Positions 1 to 13,849 are shown, counted from the first letter of the stretch. The stretch: 64,000 bases of DNA from an uncultured Coriobacteriaceae bacterium (GCA_902777325.1 CACYTH010000008.1:1-64000), one strand, 5' to 3'. Notes: generated from the sequence alone by a model not told the origin. Numbers and translations: made by a program.

Positions 1-1
1 A

Positions 2-85
2 CGGGGTAGGACAGGGGACGTGCCTGGTGTCCCACCTCGCCCTGCGGGCGGGTGGGACACCAGGCACGTCCCCTGTCCCACCCCG
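2..85. repeat. Long palindromic repeat, copy 1
   Basis: Two 35-base arms (2-36 and 51-85) are reverse complements with one mismatch at position 8. The 14-base loop (37-50) can form a further 5-bp hairpin. The core GGGGACGTGCCTGGTGTCCC recurs in a second copy at 17325-17419. It lies just downstream of the minus-strand gene ending at 110, so it could act as a transcript end or mRNA 3' stabiliser, but there is no T-tract. It resembles REP-type elements that are spread through a genome; that class assignment is inference. Confidence 0.85.
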
Positions 86-109
86 TCCCACCCACCGCAG
101 GAGCCGGCT

Positions 110-802
110 CTAGAGCTCGTCGGTAGTGGCCTCCTGGTAGCAGACCGCCACCTCGAGGTTGCCATTGCGGCAGCGCAGGTCGTCGATCAGGCTGCGGACG
201 CTGCCCGCGTCGCGCAGCTGCACGTTGTACACCAGCTTGTAGAGGCTGCCCATGTTGGTCGTCTTGACCTGCGCGAGGTCGTAGCTCGTGGTGTAGGCAC
301 CCAGCACCTCGTCGAAGAGACCCACAAAGTCGAGATCCTCGGGCACGGTGATGCGGATGGTGCGGTCCAGGCGCGAGCCCTGCCCGCCAAAGCCGACAAG
401 CTGCAGCACAAGGTTGGCGCCACCGAGAATGGCGCAGATCAGCACCGCATACCCCACGTAGCCCATGCCGCACACAAGGCCGATGGCCATGGCAAGGAAG
501 ATGAAGGAGATGTCGCGGGCCTGGCCAGGCACGCTGCGGAAGCGCACGAGGCTGAAGGCGCCGGCGACGGCCACGCCCGCACCGAGGTTGCCGTTGACCA
601 TCATGATGACGACGGCCACGATGGCCGGCAGGGTTGCCAGCGTGATGAGAAAGCTCCTGGTATAGCGGCTGCGATAGCAGTAGATGAGCGCGAGCGCCAG
701 GCCCAGGGCCAATGCCACCGCCACGCCCGTCACAAGCGGGACGAGCGCGATGGCCGATGCGGTCGTGGTGGTTGCGGACGTTGAGAAGATCGAATCGAAC
801 AT
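110..802 (-). CDS. DUF4956 domain membrane protein
   Basis: A 230-residue membrane protein. It starts MFDSIFS behind TAGGAGG, 9 bases upstream; longer readings of this frame upstream have no ribosome site. Hydrophobic segments cover about residues 15-120. They contain a conserved AFSLVRFRS-type stretch and GQARDI, typical of DUF4956. The C-terminal 100 residues look soluble and cytoplasmic. The gene follows the VTC-domain gene by 14 bases, and its ribosome site overlaps that gene's stop, so the two are surely cotranscribed. VTC and DUF4956 genes are commonly paired; the DUF4956 partner is thought to be a membrane component of a polyphosphate-type system, but its reaction is not established. 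Confidence 0.85.
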   Translation of the reverse strand: MFDSIFSTSATTTTASAIALVPLVTGVAVALALGLALALIYCYRSRYTRSFLITLATLPAIVAVVIMMVNGNLGAGVAVAGAFSLVRFRSVPGQARDISFIFLAMAIGLVCGMGYVGYAVLICAILGGANLVLQLVGFGGQGSRLDRTIRITVPEDLDFVGLFDEVLGAYTTSYDLAQVKTTNMGSLYKLVYNVQLRDAGSVRSLIDDLRCRNGNLEVAVCYQEATTDEL

Positions 803-816
803 TGCTTGGATACCTC

Positions 817-1611
817 CTAGACGCAAGCCGCAAGGTTTGCGGCCAGACCACGTTGTGCCCTGCTTGTCTCGATGCCCAGGCGAGGCCTGCGGGCGTGCCT
901 CATCCTCGGCCTTGCCACCTGTCGCTGCGCGGCACCCATCTGGTAGGCCACCGCGGCGCCGTACTTTGAGAAGCTCGCCTTGAAGATGCCCTCCTCTGAG
1001 AGGAAGTCGGCCAGCCAGAGAGGCATGCCAAAGGCGCACTTGACCTCGAGCAGGCTGGTGCCCTGGGGCGTGAGCACGTGGCCGGCGGTGGAGCCCGCAA
1101 GGCTCACCTCGTCCCAACGGCAGCGCACGGCACGATCGAAGGTCATGCGAAACTCGTGGTCGTCGGCTGCGTAGAAGGCCTCGCGGTCGTAGGCGACCAT
1201 CATGGCCGGCGCCAGTCCCTCATAGCGCCCCGCAGAGAAGGCGATCTCGCGCTCTATCTGCGTCTTGGGCGCACGACGGCCGGTAAGCAGGTCGAGGGCG
1301 TCGCGCTGTGCGAGCGTGCAGCGGCGCTTGTAGACGATGCCGTCGCACTTCTTCTTGAGCTCCAGGAAGACGGGCGTGTCATCCGACGCGGGGCAGTAGC
1401 TGCGCAGACGGATCTTCTCCTTGTAGTCGGGATGCTCGGCCGAGCGGCGCGCGAGCAGGTATGTGGGCGTGTCGAAGTAGATGTTGCGGACCGTCGACGG
1501 GCCGTACTCGTCGGGCACCATGTGGCCCGCCATCACGCGCTCCAGGCGCTCGCGCTGGGCGTCGGTCAGCCGGTACTTGATCTCGTAACGCTTGAACACC
1601 ATCTGTGCCAT
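817..1611 (-). CDS. VTC-domain (polyphosphate polymerase-like) protein
   Basis: A 264-residue protein of the VTC/CYTH-like tunnel family, related to the catalytic domain of yeast Vtc4, which makes polyphosphate from ATP. Tunnel-type motifs visible are EIKY near residue 7, KIRLRSY near 70, FLELKKK near 85 and LLEVK near 190, the basic and acidic residues that line the tunnel and bind triphosphate and metal. The start at 1611 has AGGAGG 7 bases upstream; the frame runs nine codons further without support. No membrane segment is present, so attachment may come from the adjacent DUF4956 protein. Polyphosphate synthesis is inferred from the family; bacterial members are little studied. Confidence 0.85.
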   Translation of the reverse strand: MAQMVFKRYEIKYRLTDAQRERLERVMAGHMVPDEYGPSTVRNIYFDTPTYLLARRSAEHPDYKEKIRLRSYCPASDDTPVFLELKKKCDGIVYKRRCTLAQRDALDLLTGRRAPKTQIEREIAFSAGRYEGLAPAMMVAYDREAFYAADDHEFRMTFDRAVRCRWDEVSLAGSTAGHVLTPQGTSLLEVKCAFGMPLWLADFLSEEGIFKASFSKYGAAVAYQMGAAQRQVARPRMRHARRPRLGIETSRAQRGLAANLAACV

Positions 1612-1676
1612 GTGCCACCTCCTTGATGACAATGACAAGATACGGTTCGAACCTTAAAAAGGCCTGAGGATACGGA

Positions 1677-1702
1677 CGCCCCGCCACATATGTGACGGGG
1701 CG
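1677..1702. promoter_or_regulatory. 26-bp near-perfect palindrome between ligA and the VTC gene
   Basis: The 26 bases from 1677 read CGCCCCG at one end and CGGGGCG at the other around a CACATATGTG centre, with one non-matching pair. It lies 48 bp below the ligA stop and about 65 bp above the VTC start. It could be a ligA terminator (no clean T-tract follows), or an operator for the VTC-DUF4956 pair. The sequence shows the symmetry only; the role is inference. Confidence 0.5.
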
Positions 1703-1750
1703 AACACAGCCTTAAAAGGAAGCTGAAAACGATGGCACGCGAGCGGCAGG

Positions 1751-4874
<3,124 letters not shown>

Positions 4875-4878
<4 letters not shown>

Positions 4879-6164
4879 CTGCTCTCCTTTGGCAGGGTGA
4901 TGGTCGCCTTTGTCCCCGTGGGGCCGGACTCTATGGATAGCGTCCCGCGGCACTGGCGCTCGAGGCGCTCGCGCACGTTTGCGATGCCCACGTGACAGTC
5001 CGTCCCCTTCCCGGGCGCCGCGGGGTCAAAGCCGCAGCCATTGTCGGTGACGCTAATCTGGATGGCGCCGTCGGTCTCGCGCGTGCACACCATAATGACA
5101 CCGCCCTCCTTGCAGGAACGCAGCCCATGGCGTATGGCGTTCTCCACAAGTGGCTGAATGGTGAGCGGTGGCAGGGAGAAGTCCCCTGCCGCACAGTCGC
5201 AACGCAGCTCTATGTCACGCTCGGAACTCGTCGCCTCAAGCGAGACGTAGCGACGCACGTGATCCATCTCCTCGTCGAAGGGGACGAGATAAGCCGCAGA
5301 CATCACGTCGAGGTGGCTGCGGAGGTAGTCTGAGAAGTCCTGCAGCGTGCTCTCGGCAAGTGCGGGATCCTCTGCAATCAGCGCCTTGACCGCGCTCAGC
5401 GCGTTGAAGATGAAGTGGGGCCTGATCTGCCCGGAGAGCAGGCGGACATGGGTCTCGGCAGCCTCGGCGCGCGCATGGGCGAGCTCGTCCTCCAGCCGTA
5501 GCTGCACGCCCACGGTCAGGAGCAGCAGCTCGAGCGTTATGGAGGGCGTGACAAACATGCCACGCGTCATCACTCCGGTCAGCAGGGCGCACAGCATGAG
5601 CGAGCCACCGACCACAAGGCGCAGCGCGGTACCGCGTCCGTGCATCCTGCGCAGGCGAGGCACCGCCGCAAACAGGGCAAGGGGCTGTGCCACCATCATC
5701 ACCTTGTAGAAGGCGATCAGGGGGCCGGCTTGGAAGGTGTTCGTCTCGCCTATCGAGAAGAAGGGGCCGCAGATGGGATTGACCAGGCACAGCAGCAGGT
5801 CGAGCAGATAAAGACCCAAGAGTGCGAGCAGCCCCGGCCTCGTGCGGAGGCCATGCAGGGGCTCGGCCGAGGCATCGGTGTACACATAGGTCACGATGGC
5901 CATGCCCACGACCACCTTGGAGGCAAACCCGACATAGGAGCCGGCGACGAGGCCCAGGTGAGCCGCCATGCCGGGATGCCCGTGACAGGTCCAGCAGGCA
6001 AGCTCGCCCGCATTGGACACCAGCTGCGCCAGCAGGCCAATCGTCAGCACCTTGCGCCGTCGCAGGGCAACCTCGTGACCGAGCGAGAGCAGCAGGACGA
6101 GGATGACTGCGATGGAAAACAGTTCTATCGAGATGGCGGCGATGGTGGCCTGATCAGGAGTCAA
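4875..6164 (-). CDS. LytS-type membrane sensor histidine kinase
   Basis: A 429-residue sensor kinase. About six or seven hydrophobic segments fill residues 1-215, followed by a short coiled linker and a His_kinase (HisKA_5-like) domain with the phospho-acceptor in QIRPHFIFNA. The ATPase domain shows PLVENAIRHGL (N box), DNGCGFD (G1) and GIANVRERL (G2). The start is placed at a TTG at 6164, eight bases after GGGGGGAGGG; the open frame continues 58 codons upstream without a ribosome site. It overlaps the regulator gene by 4 bp. LytS-like kinases usually pair with LytTR regulators, so pairing with a SARP-type regulator is notable. The ligand is unknown. Confidence 0.88.
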
Positions 6165-6541
6165 AAGAGCCCTCCCCCCGCGCAATCTGGGACTGGCTTG
6201 CCGCTTGCCCTGACGTGCTGCCGAGCAAGCCATCCAGCAAAAGGGCCATGTGCGCCTCCCAAAACGGGGGTCCCTGCAAGGGAGCCAACCATTCCAACAT
6301 AAGAATGCGGGGCCATGCGTCTGCGCACGGCCCCGCAACCGAGGAGAGACCCGGGTCGGGCTACCCGGGCACTCGCAGTCTCATCCGGTGAGGGGCCGAA
6401 TGGGACACAACGCCTGTGCCATGTCAGGCGTCGGGGGTCACAATATCAAGCATACTGCATCAATAGTGCAACTCTCTTGCATCAAGTGAACATATTGTGA
6501 ATTACCACTAGCATTTACGACAGCTATGGCAATACTCGGCA
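6165..6541. other. Non-coding gap between copA and the sensor kinase
   Basis: No convincing gene is seen in these 377 bp. A 9-bp stem with a 14-base loop lies at 6306-6337 (arms TGCGGGGCC and GGCCCCGCA); on the minus strand it could end the copA transcript, but no strong T-tract follows. The segment 6430-6535 is markedly AT-rich for this genome and has repeated TTGCA/TGCAT blocks around 6447-6485, which may be the promoter or operator region of the kinase-regulator operon. No promoter hexamers could be assigned with confidence. Confidence 0.5.
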
Positions 6542-6751
6542 TTAGGCCATCGTGGCCTTGTAACCCGCATCCTCCACCGCGGCGACAAGGGCCTTGTCGC
6601 TGACGAGGAGGCCGGCATCGAGCACAGCGGTTCCCTCGTCGAGGCTCACGCGCACGTTCTTGACGCCCTTGACGCCCTCGAGCGCCTTGGTCACGTGCGC
6701 CACGCAGTGCTCGCACATCATGCCTTCCACGTTGAGCTTCTTCTCCTTCAT
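6542..6751 (-). CDS. Nested in-frame CopZ-like copper chaperone (proposed internal start)
   Basis: Within the copA frame, Met785 is preceded by AAGGAG eight bases upstream, a ribosome site as good as those of real genes here. Starting there gives a 69-residue protein, the usual size of free CopZ, consisting only of one heavy-metal domain with GMMCEHC and the expected fold length. It may therefore be made both as the tail of CopA and as a free chaperone. E. coli copA also yields a short metal-binding product, but by frameshifting at the front of the gene. Internal initiation here is inference from the sequence. Confidence 0.5.
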   Translation of the reverse strand: MKEKKLNVEGMMCEHCVAHVTKALEGVKGVKNVRVSLDEGTAVLDAGLLVSDKALVAAVEDAGYKATMA

Positions 6752-9103
6752 ATCCTGATCTCCTTCCGCCTCGGTCGAGGCATCGTCCTGCGTCATGACC
6801 GTCGTCGTCGCCGCCCTTGCCGCCGCGTGCTCGGCGGGCTTCCACGTGCGCAGCCTGAGCGCGTTGCTCACCACAAACACCGACGAGAATCCCATGGCAG
6901 CCGCGCCGATCATCGGGTTGAGCGTGATGCCCAGCGGTGTGAGGACGCCCATGGCCACGGGAATGCAGATTGCGTTATAGAAGAGCGCCCAGAAGAGGTT
7001 CTGCCTGATGGTGCGCATGGTTGCCCGGCTGAGCTCGACGGCCGTCGCCACGTCGCGCGGGTCGGAGTGCATCAGCACGATGTCGGCCGACGAGATAGCC
7101 ACGTCCGTGCCCGCGCCGATGGCGACGCCGATGTCCGCACGCGCCAGGGCGGGCGCATCGTTGATGCCATCGCCCACCATGGCCACGCGCTCCCCCGCAC
7201 GCTGCAGGTCGTGCACGCGCTGCTCCTTCTGGCTGGGGAGCACTCCCGCCACCACCTCGTCCACGCCGCAGGCGCGGGCCACGACGGCAGCCGTGCGCTG
7301 TTGGTCGCCCGTGAGCATGACGGTCCGGATGCCCATGGAGCGCAGGCGGTCTATGGCCTCGCGGCTCGTGGGCTTGACGGCGTCCGCCACGGCAAGCATG
7401 CCGAGCAGCCTGCCCTCGGCGGCAAAGTAGAGCGGGGTCTTGGCTGCGTCGGCAAGCTCCTCCGCGCGGGCCGACAGCGCGGAGACGTCCACGCCGCGAC
7501 GCGCCATGAGCCTCGTGTTGCCGGCGAGCACCTCGCGCCCGTCCACGAGTGCGGCAAGTCCACCGCCCTCCACCTGCTCGAAGTCTGCAACCCTGGCTGC
7601 ACCGTCGATGCCCGCCGCACACTCGTCGGCGTATGCCACCACAGCCAGCGCCAGCGGGTGCTCGCTCTTGCGCTCGATGGCTGCAGCATCGTAGAGCAGC
7701 TCCACGTCGGTTACGTCGTCCGCAAGCACCACGTCGGTCACGCGCGGCGAGCCCTCCGTCAGCGTGCCGGTCTTGTCGAGCACGACGGTCGTCAGCCCGC
7801 AGGCCGTCTCGAGGGCCTCGGCATCCTTGATGAGAATCCCGTTGGCCGCTCCCCTGCCCGTCCCGACCATGATGGCCGTCGGCGTGGCGAGGCCCAGGGC
7901 GCAGGGACACGAGATGACGAGCACGGAGATGGCATGGGTGAACGCCGTCGCCAGGTCGTGCGATAGCGCGACCCACGCCACGAAGGTGACGGCGGCGATG
8001 CCCAGCACGACGGGCACGAAGACGCCCGCGATGGCATCGGCCTGCCGCTGTATGGGAGCCTTGGAGCTGGTCGCCTCGTCCACCAGACGGATGATGCCGG
8101 CGAGCGTGGTGTCGTCGCCCACGGCGCGGGCCTCCATGGCAAACCAGCCGTGGTTGCTAACCGTGGCACCCGTGACCTGGCTGCCCACGACCTTCTCCAC
8201 CGGCACCGACTCGCCCGTGATGGCGCTCTCGTCGACCAGCGCCGATCCCTCGACCACCACGCCGTCAACCGGCACCGACTCGCCCGCACGCACGATAACT
8301 CGGTCGCCGACCTGCACCTCCTCACTGGGAACGACTTGCTCCTGGCCGTCGCGGACCACCGTGGCGGTCTTGGGCGCCAGGTCCATCAGCGCGGATATGG
8401 CGCTCGTGGTGCGCCCCTTTGCCCGCGCCTCAAAGAACTTGCCCAGCGTGATGAGGGTGAGAATCATGCCGGCGGAGTCGAAGTAGAGGCTATGGAGCGC
8501 CTGGTGGGCGCCCTCCATGTCCATGGCACCAAGGGCGAGGGCCATCCGATAGGTGGCCACGATGCTCCAGAGGGCGCTCGCCGCCGAGCCGATGGCGATG
8601 AGCGAGTCCATGTTGGGTGCCCGGTGCCAGAGGGACTTGAACCCACCGATAAAGTAGTGGCGGTTGATGAAGAGGATGGGCAGGCAGAGCAGAAGCTGGG
8701 TGAGGGCATTGGCCATCATGCCCTGCATGCCGGCGAGCGCCGGGATCTGCGGCCAACCGAACATTGGGCCCATGGCGATGTAGAAGAGGGGCACCGAGAG
8801 GATCGCCGAGGCGATTAGCTGCCGGCGCCGCTCGTCGATGAGCTGCTGCGCGGTGTCCTGCGCGGGCGCCGCAGCAGCTCCCTTGCCCCTGGACGTGCGC
8901 GGATGGGCGCCGTAGCCCGCACGGTCGATGGCCGCGCACACGGCATCGATCGTCTCCGGATTGCCGTCGTAGTCCAGCTCCATGCTGTTCTTGAGCAGGT
9001 TGACGTTGGCCTCGGTGACGCCGGCCACCTCGCCCGCGGCCTTCTGCACGCGCGCAGAGCACGCCGCGCAGCTCATGCCCGTGATGTCAAAGGTCTCTCT
9101 CAT
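6542..9103 (-). CDS. copA: Copper-exporting P1B-type ATPase fused to a C-terminal CopZ-like domain
   Basis: An 853-residue copper pump. The N-terminal heavy-metal domain has GMSCAAC (C12, C15). The membrane core has the metal-binding CPC (C399-P400-C401), the phosphorylation loop DKTGTLT (D443) and the hinge GDGINDAP. After the normal end of the pump a linker of about 30 residues joins a second heavy-metal domain (785-853, C797 and C800 in GMMCEHC), which is normally a separate chaperone, CopZ. The start has AGGAGAGG six bases upstream. It lies 17 bp below csoR in one operon under a CsoR operator, so copper induction is expected. The extra domain may load or sense Cu(I). Confidence 0.95.
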   Translation of the reverse strand: MRETFDITGMSCAACSARVQKAAGEVAGVTEANVNLLKNSMELDYDGNPETIDAVCAAIDRAGYGAHPRTSRGKGAAAAPAQDTAQQLIDERRRQLIASAILSVPLFYIAMGPMFGWPQIPALAGMQGMMANALTQLLLCLPILFINRHYFIGGFKSLWHRAPNMDSLIAIGSAASALWSIVATYRMALALGAMDMEGAHQALHSLYFDSAGMILTLITLGKFFEARAKGRTTSAISALMDLAPKTATVVRDGQEQVVPSEEVQVGDRVIVRAGESVPVDGVVVEGSALVDESAITGESVPVEKVVGSQVTGATVSNHGWFAMEARAVGDDTTLAGIIRLVDEATSSKAPIQRQADAIAGVFVPVVLGIAAVTFVAWVALSHDLATAFTHAISVLVISCPCALGLATPTAIMVGTGRGAANGILIKDAEALETACGLTTVVLDKTGTLTEGSPRVTDVVLADDVTDVELLYDAAAIERKSEHPLALAVVAYADECAAGIDGAARVADFEQVEGGGLAALVDGREVLAGNTRLMARRGVDVSALSARAEELADAAKTPLYFAAEGRLLGMLAVADAVKPTSREAIDRLRSMGIRTVMLTGDQQRTAAVVARACGVDEVVAGVLPSQKEQRVHDLQRAGERVAMVGDGINDAPALARADIGVAIGAGTDVAISSADIVLMHSDPRDVATAVELSRATMRTIRQNLFWALFYNAICIPVAMGVLTPLGITLNPMIGAAAMGFSSVFVVSNALRLRTWKPAEHAAARAATTTVMTQDDASTEAEGDQDMKEKKLNVEGMMCEHCVAHVTKALEGVKGVKNVRVSLDEGTAVLDAGLLVSDKALVAAVEDAGYKATMA

Positions 9104-9120
9104 GCTCGACCTCTCCTGTG

Positions 9121-9414
9121 CTATGAGAACTGCTTGAGCAGTTGCATCAGCTCGTCGATTACCTCGGTGTCGCCGTCCTGCACGCGTTCCACGACGCAGG
9201 TCTCCAGATGGTCCTGCAGGACGAGCCGCCGCACCGACTTTATGGCGCTCTCGGCAGCGGCGAGCTGCGTGAGCACGTCACCGCAGTAGCGATCCTCCTC
9301 GACCATCGCCTTGACGCCACCCAGCTGGCCGATGGCACGGTTGAGGCGGCGCGTGACGTTTTTCTTCAGCTCCTCGGAGCGAGGGGTGTGCTTGGTATGG
9401 CAGTGCTCGGACAC
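9121..9414 (-). CDS. csoR: Copper-sensing repressor CsoR
   Basis: A 97-residue four-helix regulator that releases DNA on binding Cu(I). The C-H-C copper ligands are present as C44, H69 and C73 with the exact family spacing (25 and 4). The GTG start at 9414 has AAGGGAG six bases upstream; the open frame continues across its own promoter and was rejected there. It heads the csoR-copA operon and its operator overlaps the promoter upstream, so it should repress itself and the pump. Confidence 0.95.
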   Translation of the reverse strand: MSEHCHTKHTPRSEELKKNVTRRLNRAIGQLGGVKAMVEEDRYCGDVLTQLAAAESAIKSVRRLVLQDHLETCVVERVQDGDTEVIDELMQLLKQFS

Positions 9415-9441
9415 GGCAGGCTCCCTTCGGATGACACGAGG

Positions 9442-9470
9442 AATATATACCCATAGGGGGTATCTGTCAA
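9442..9470 (-). promoter_or_regulatory. csoR-copA promoter with CsoR operator
   Basis: Reading the minus strand, TTGACA (9470-9465) and TATATT (9447-9442) are separated by exactly 17 bases. The spacer and the edge of the -10 hold the pseudo-palindrome ATACCCCCTATGGGTAT (9463-9447), which matches the G/C-rich inverted repeats bound by CsoR. Binding would block RNA polymerase directly. The predicted start leaves a leader of about 20 bases before the GTG of csoR. Confidence 0.9.
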
Positions 9471-9501
9471 TCACAGCAGGGCCGTACGCGAGCGCCTGCG
9501 C

Positions 9502-10254
9502 CTAGAGTCCGATAAGGTCCTTGACCACCTCGCCTGCCATGGTGAAGCCCGCCACCGGTGGCACCCACGACACCGAGCCGGGAAGGTCGCGCCTCGCAGC
9601 ATGCTGCGGACGCTCCCCCTGCGGCACGGCCTCTGGCCCCTCCGCTGCCGGCGGGGCCTCCACGGGACGCATCGCCGGCTCCGTGGAGAAGACCACCTTG
9701 AGGTGCTCGATGCCACGCTTGCGGCACTCCTTGCGCATGATGCGGGCCAGCGGGCAGATGCTCGTCTCGTAGATGTCGCCCACGGCAATGGCCGTGGGGT
9801 CAAGCTTGTTGGCCGTTCCCATCGCGCTGATGATGGGCGCGCCCGCCTGCTGGGCAGCCTTGACGAGCTGGAGCTTGGCGGTCACCGTGTCCACGGCGTC
9901 CACCACGTAGTCGTAGCTTGAGAAGTCAAAGCGATCCGCCGTGGCCGGCAGGTAGAAGCAGGTATGGCAGCGCACCTTGCAACTGGGGTTGATGTCCCTC
10001 ACGCGCTCGGCCATGACCTCCACCTTGCCCCTGCCCACACTGCTTGTGGTGGCGATGATCTGGCGGTTTATGTTGCTTGGGCTCACCACGTCGTCGTCCA
10101 CGATGTCGATGTGCCCCACGCCGGCACGCGCGAGCGCCTCGACGGCCGCACCACCCACCCCGCCGATGCCGAACACGATCACATGCGCCTGCTCGAGCTT
10201 GGCCATGGCGTCGGCGCCAAGCAGCATCTGTGTGCGGACAAACTGGTTATGCAT
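9502..10254 (-). CDS. tcdA: tRNA threonylcarbamoyladenosine dehydratase (TcdA/CsdL-like)
   Basis: A 250-residue ThiF/E1-like protein that cyclises t6A37 in tRNAs using ATP. The nucleotide site GIGGVGG is at 29-35, followed by DDDVVSPSNINRQ, which binds ATP and Mg, and YVVDAVDTV. The C-terminal part has CPLARIMRKECRKRG and the family ending AGEVVKDLIG. A proline- and alanine-rich insert near 200-220 is unusual. The start has CAGGTG upstream, and a TACAAT -10 lies about 40 bases before it. Other ThiF-family activities are possible, but length and motifs favour TcdA. Confidence 0.88.
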   Translation of the reverse strand: MHNQFVRTQMLLGADAMAKLEQAHVIVFGIGGVGGAAVEALARAGVGHIDIVDDDVVSPSNINRQIIATTSSVGRGKVEVMAERVRDINPSCKVRCHTCFYLPATADRFDFSSYDYVVDAVDTVTAKLQLVKAAQQAGAPIISAMGTANKLDPTAIAVGDIYETSICPLARIMRKECRKRGIEHLKVVFSTEPAMRPVEAPPAAEGPEAVPQGERPQHAARRDLPGSVSWVPPVAGFTMAGEVVKDLIGL

Positions 10255-10293
10255 GCGATCACCTGCGCATTCTCGGCGAGACGACAGACAGCC

Positions 10294-10299
10294 ATTGTA
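10294..10299 (-). promoter_or_regulatory. -10 element for tcdA
   Basis: TACAAT on the minus strand lies 39 bases upstream of the tcdA start. No good -35 is visible because the upstream sequence is the GC-rich hairpin that follows htrA. The same TACAAT hexamer precedes the ArfB-like gene and lies upstream of aspS. Confidence 0.4.
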
Positions 10300-10309
10300 G
10301 CGCAGGCAC

Positions 10310-10359
10310 GCGGCCCCAGAGGCAGGGAGGGGCCGCAGCCAACTGCTGCGACCCCTCCC
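10310..10359 (-). terminator. Hairpin after htrA with two alternative foldings
   Basis: A stem of GGGAGGGG (10325-10332) with the opposite arm ending at 10359 lies 42 bp beyond the htrA stop on the minus strand. The segment GGGGCCGC (10329-10336) can pair instead with GCGGCCCC at 10310-10317. The two stems share bases and exclude each other. No T-tract follows, so it may be a Rho-aided end or an attenuator between htrA and tcdA. Confidence 0.5.
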
Positions 10360-10400
10360 CCGTCATGCGTCGGACGCGTGGCCTTGTGCCTTGGCGGCTT

Positions 10401-11903
<1,503 letters not shown>

Positions 11904-12097
11904 ATCTTGCCTTCTTTCTGCGCGGACACGCCCGCGCGTAGACACGATGAGACTCTACCCGTTTTTTAGGTGCCTCTGTCAGTCATGCCCAACGTCACGT
12001 AAGTAAAACAAGCTTTATCGTTACCTGAAAACCAGGCTCCGCCAGACCATGGGGCGACCATTGGGGCAAAAAGACAGGCCCCGAAGGGCCTGCGTCG

Positions 12098-12772
12098 CTA
12101 GAGCTTGAAGAGGTATCCCACGCCACGCACCGTGACGATATGGGCGGCAACCTGCGGTCCCACCTTGGAGCGGACGCGTCGGATGTGCACGTCTACCGTC
12201 CTGGTGCCGCCGCAGTACTCGAAGCCCCAGACGCGGTGCAGCAGGGTCTCGCGCGAGTAGGCGCGCGAGGGATGCGTCGCCAGGAAGGAGAGCAGCGAGT
12301 ACTCCATGAGGGTCAGGTCGACGGGGCTGCCGTCGATATAGACCTGGTAGGTGGCCAGGTTGATGGTCATGTTGTCGACGGTCACGATGTCAGCCGAGGC
12401 ACTCTCCTCGCCCGGCCACAGCAGCAGTGCGCAGCGCACGGCAAACTCGGCCTTGCCGGCCGATGCCAGGACAAAGTCGTTGCGTCCCTGAGCGGGCATA
12501 TGCAGATTGGATAGCTTGTCCTCGTCCTGGATGAACAGCGTGGGGATAAAACCGTTGTCGGCGACGTAGGAGTCGACCGCGTTCAAGGTCTCCTGCTCCA
12601 GGCCATCAAGATCGAGAATTACGAGGTCAAAATCCTGACCGGTAGAAATAGCCTGCTGAAAGGTCTGCGGTGTAGCGGGAAGAATGGAGGCATCGAGCGC
12701 GTGCTTTAGCTCGCCCATACGCTCGTAGAAGCGTGATGTACGGGCGATAAGCAGGATGTTCTTATGATGCAT
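12098..12772 (-). CDS. OmpR-family response regulator with a degenerate receiver
   Basis: A 224-residue regulator. The C-terminal winged helix (about 125-224) is typical of OmpR/PhoB, with YSLLSFLATHPSRAYSRETLL and RTVDVHIRRVRSKV. The N-terminal domain keeps an Asp in VILDLDG (D54) but lacks the paired acidic residues after the first strand (LLIART) and the usual threonine and lysine surroundings. It may therefore work without phosphorylation, and no kinase gene is adjacent. It lies 194 bp upstream of htrA on the same strand. Confidence 0.85.
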   Translation of the reverse strand: MHHKNILLIARTSRFYERMGELKHALDASILPATPQTFQQAISTGQDFDLVILDLDGLEQETLNAVDSYVADNGFIPTLFIQDEDKLSNLHMPAQGRNDFVLASAGKAEFAVRCALLLWPGEESASADIVTVDNMTINLATYQVYIDGSPVDLTLMEYSLLSFLATHPSRAYSRETLLHRVWGFEYCGGTRTVDVHIRRVRSKVGPQVAAHIVTVRGVGYLFKL

Positions 12773-12910
12773 CCTCTGCTCCTTGCCTACCGGCCCCCTA
12801 AGGGGCAGTTCTACTACAACTGTAGAAGACTATCACAAAACAGCTTTTTGCATGCAAACAATGCATGTGCGCGGCAGCTCCTACACAGATGTAACGAAAT
12901 GTACAAGCGC

Positions 12911-12943
12911 AAGGGGCACCCAGACGTCGTCCGAGTGCCCCTT
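12911..12943 (-). terminator. Hairpin after the amino-acid ABC operon
   Basis: Arms AAGGGGCAC (12911-12919) and GTGCCCCTT (12935-12943) form a perfect 9-bp stem, 37 bp beyond the ATPase stop. No T-tract follows on the minus strand; a TTTTT run at 12953-12957 would serve only the plus strand. It is the most likely end of the operon. Confidence 0.55.
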
Positions 12944-12979
12944 GGCATCGCGTTTTTGAAAAAAGGTCAGGTAGCGGTA

Positions 12980-13846
<867 letters not shown>

Positions 13847-13849
13847 CTG

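Noticed and set aside
1643..1658. GGTTCGAACC resembling a tRNA T-arm
   Set aside because: It is a simple palindrome; no acceptor, D or anticodon stems fit around it.
6165..6541. Small RNA gene in the AT-rich segment near 6440-6535
   Set aside because: No promoter-terminator pair on either strand could be assigned.
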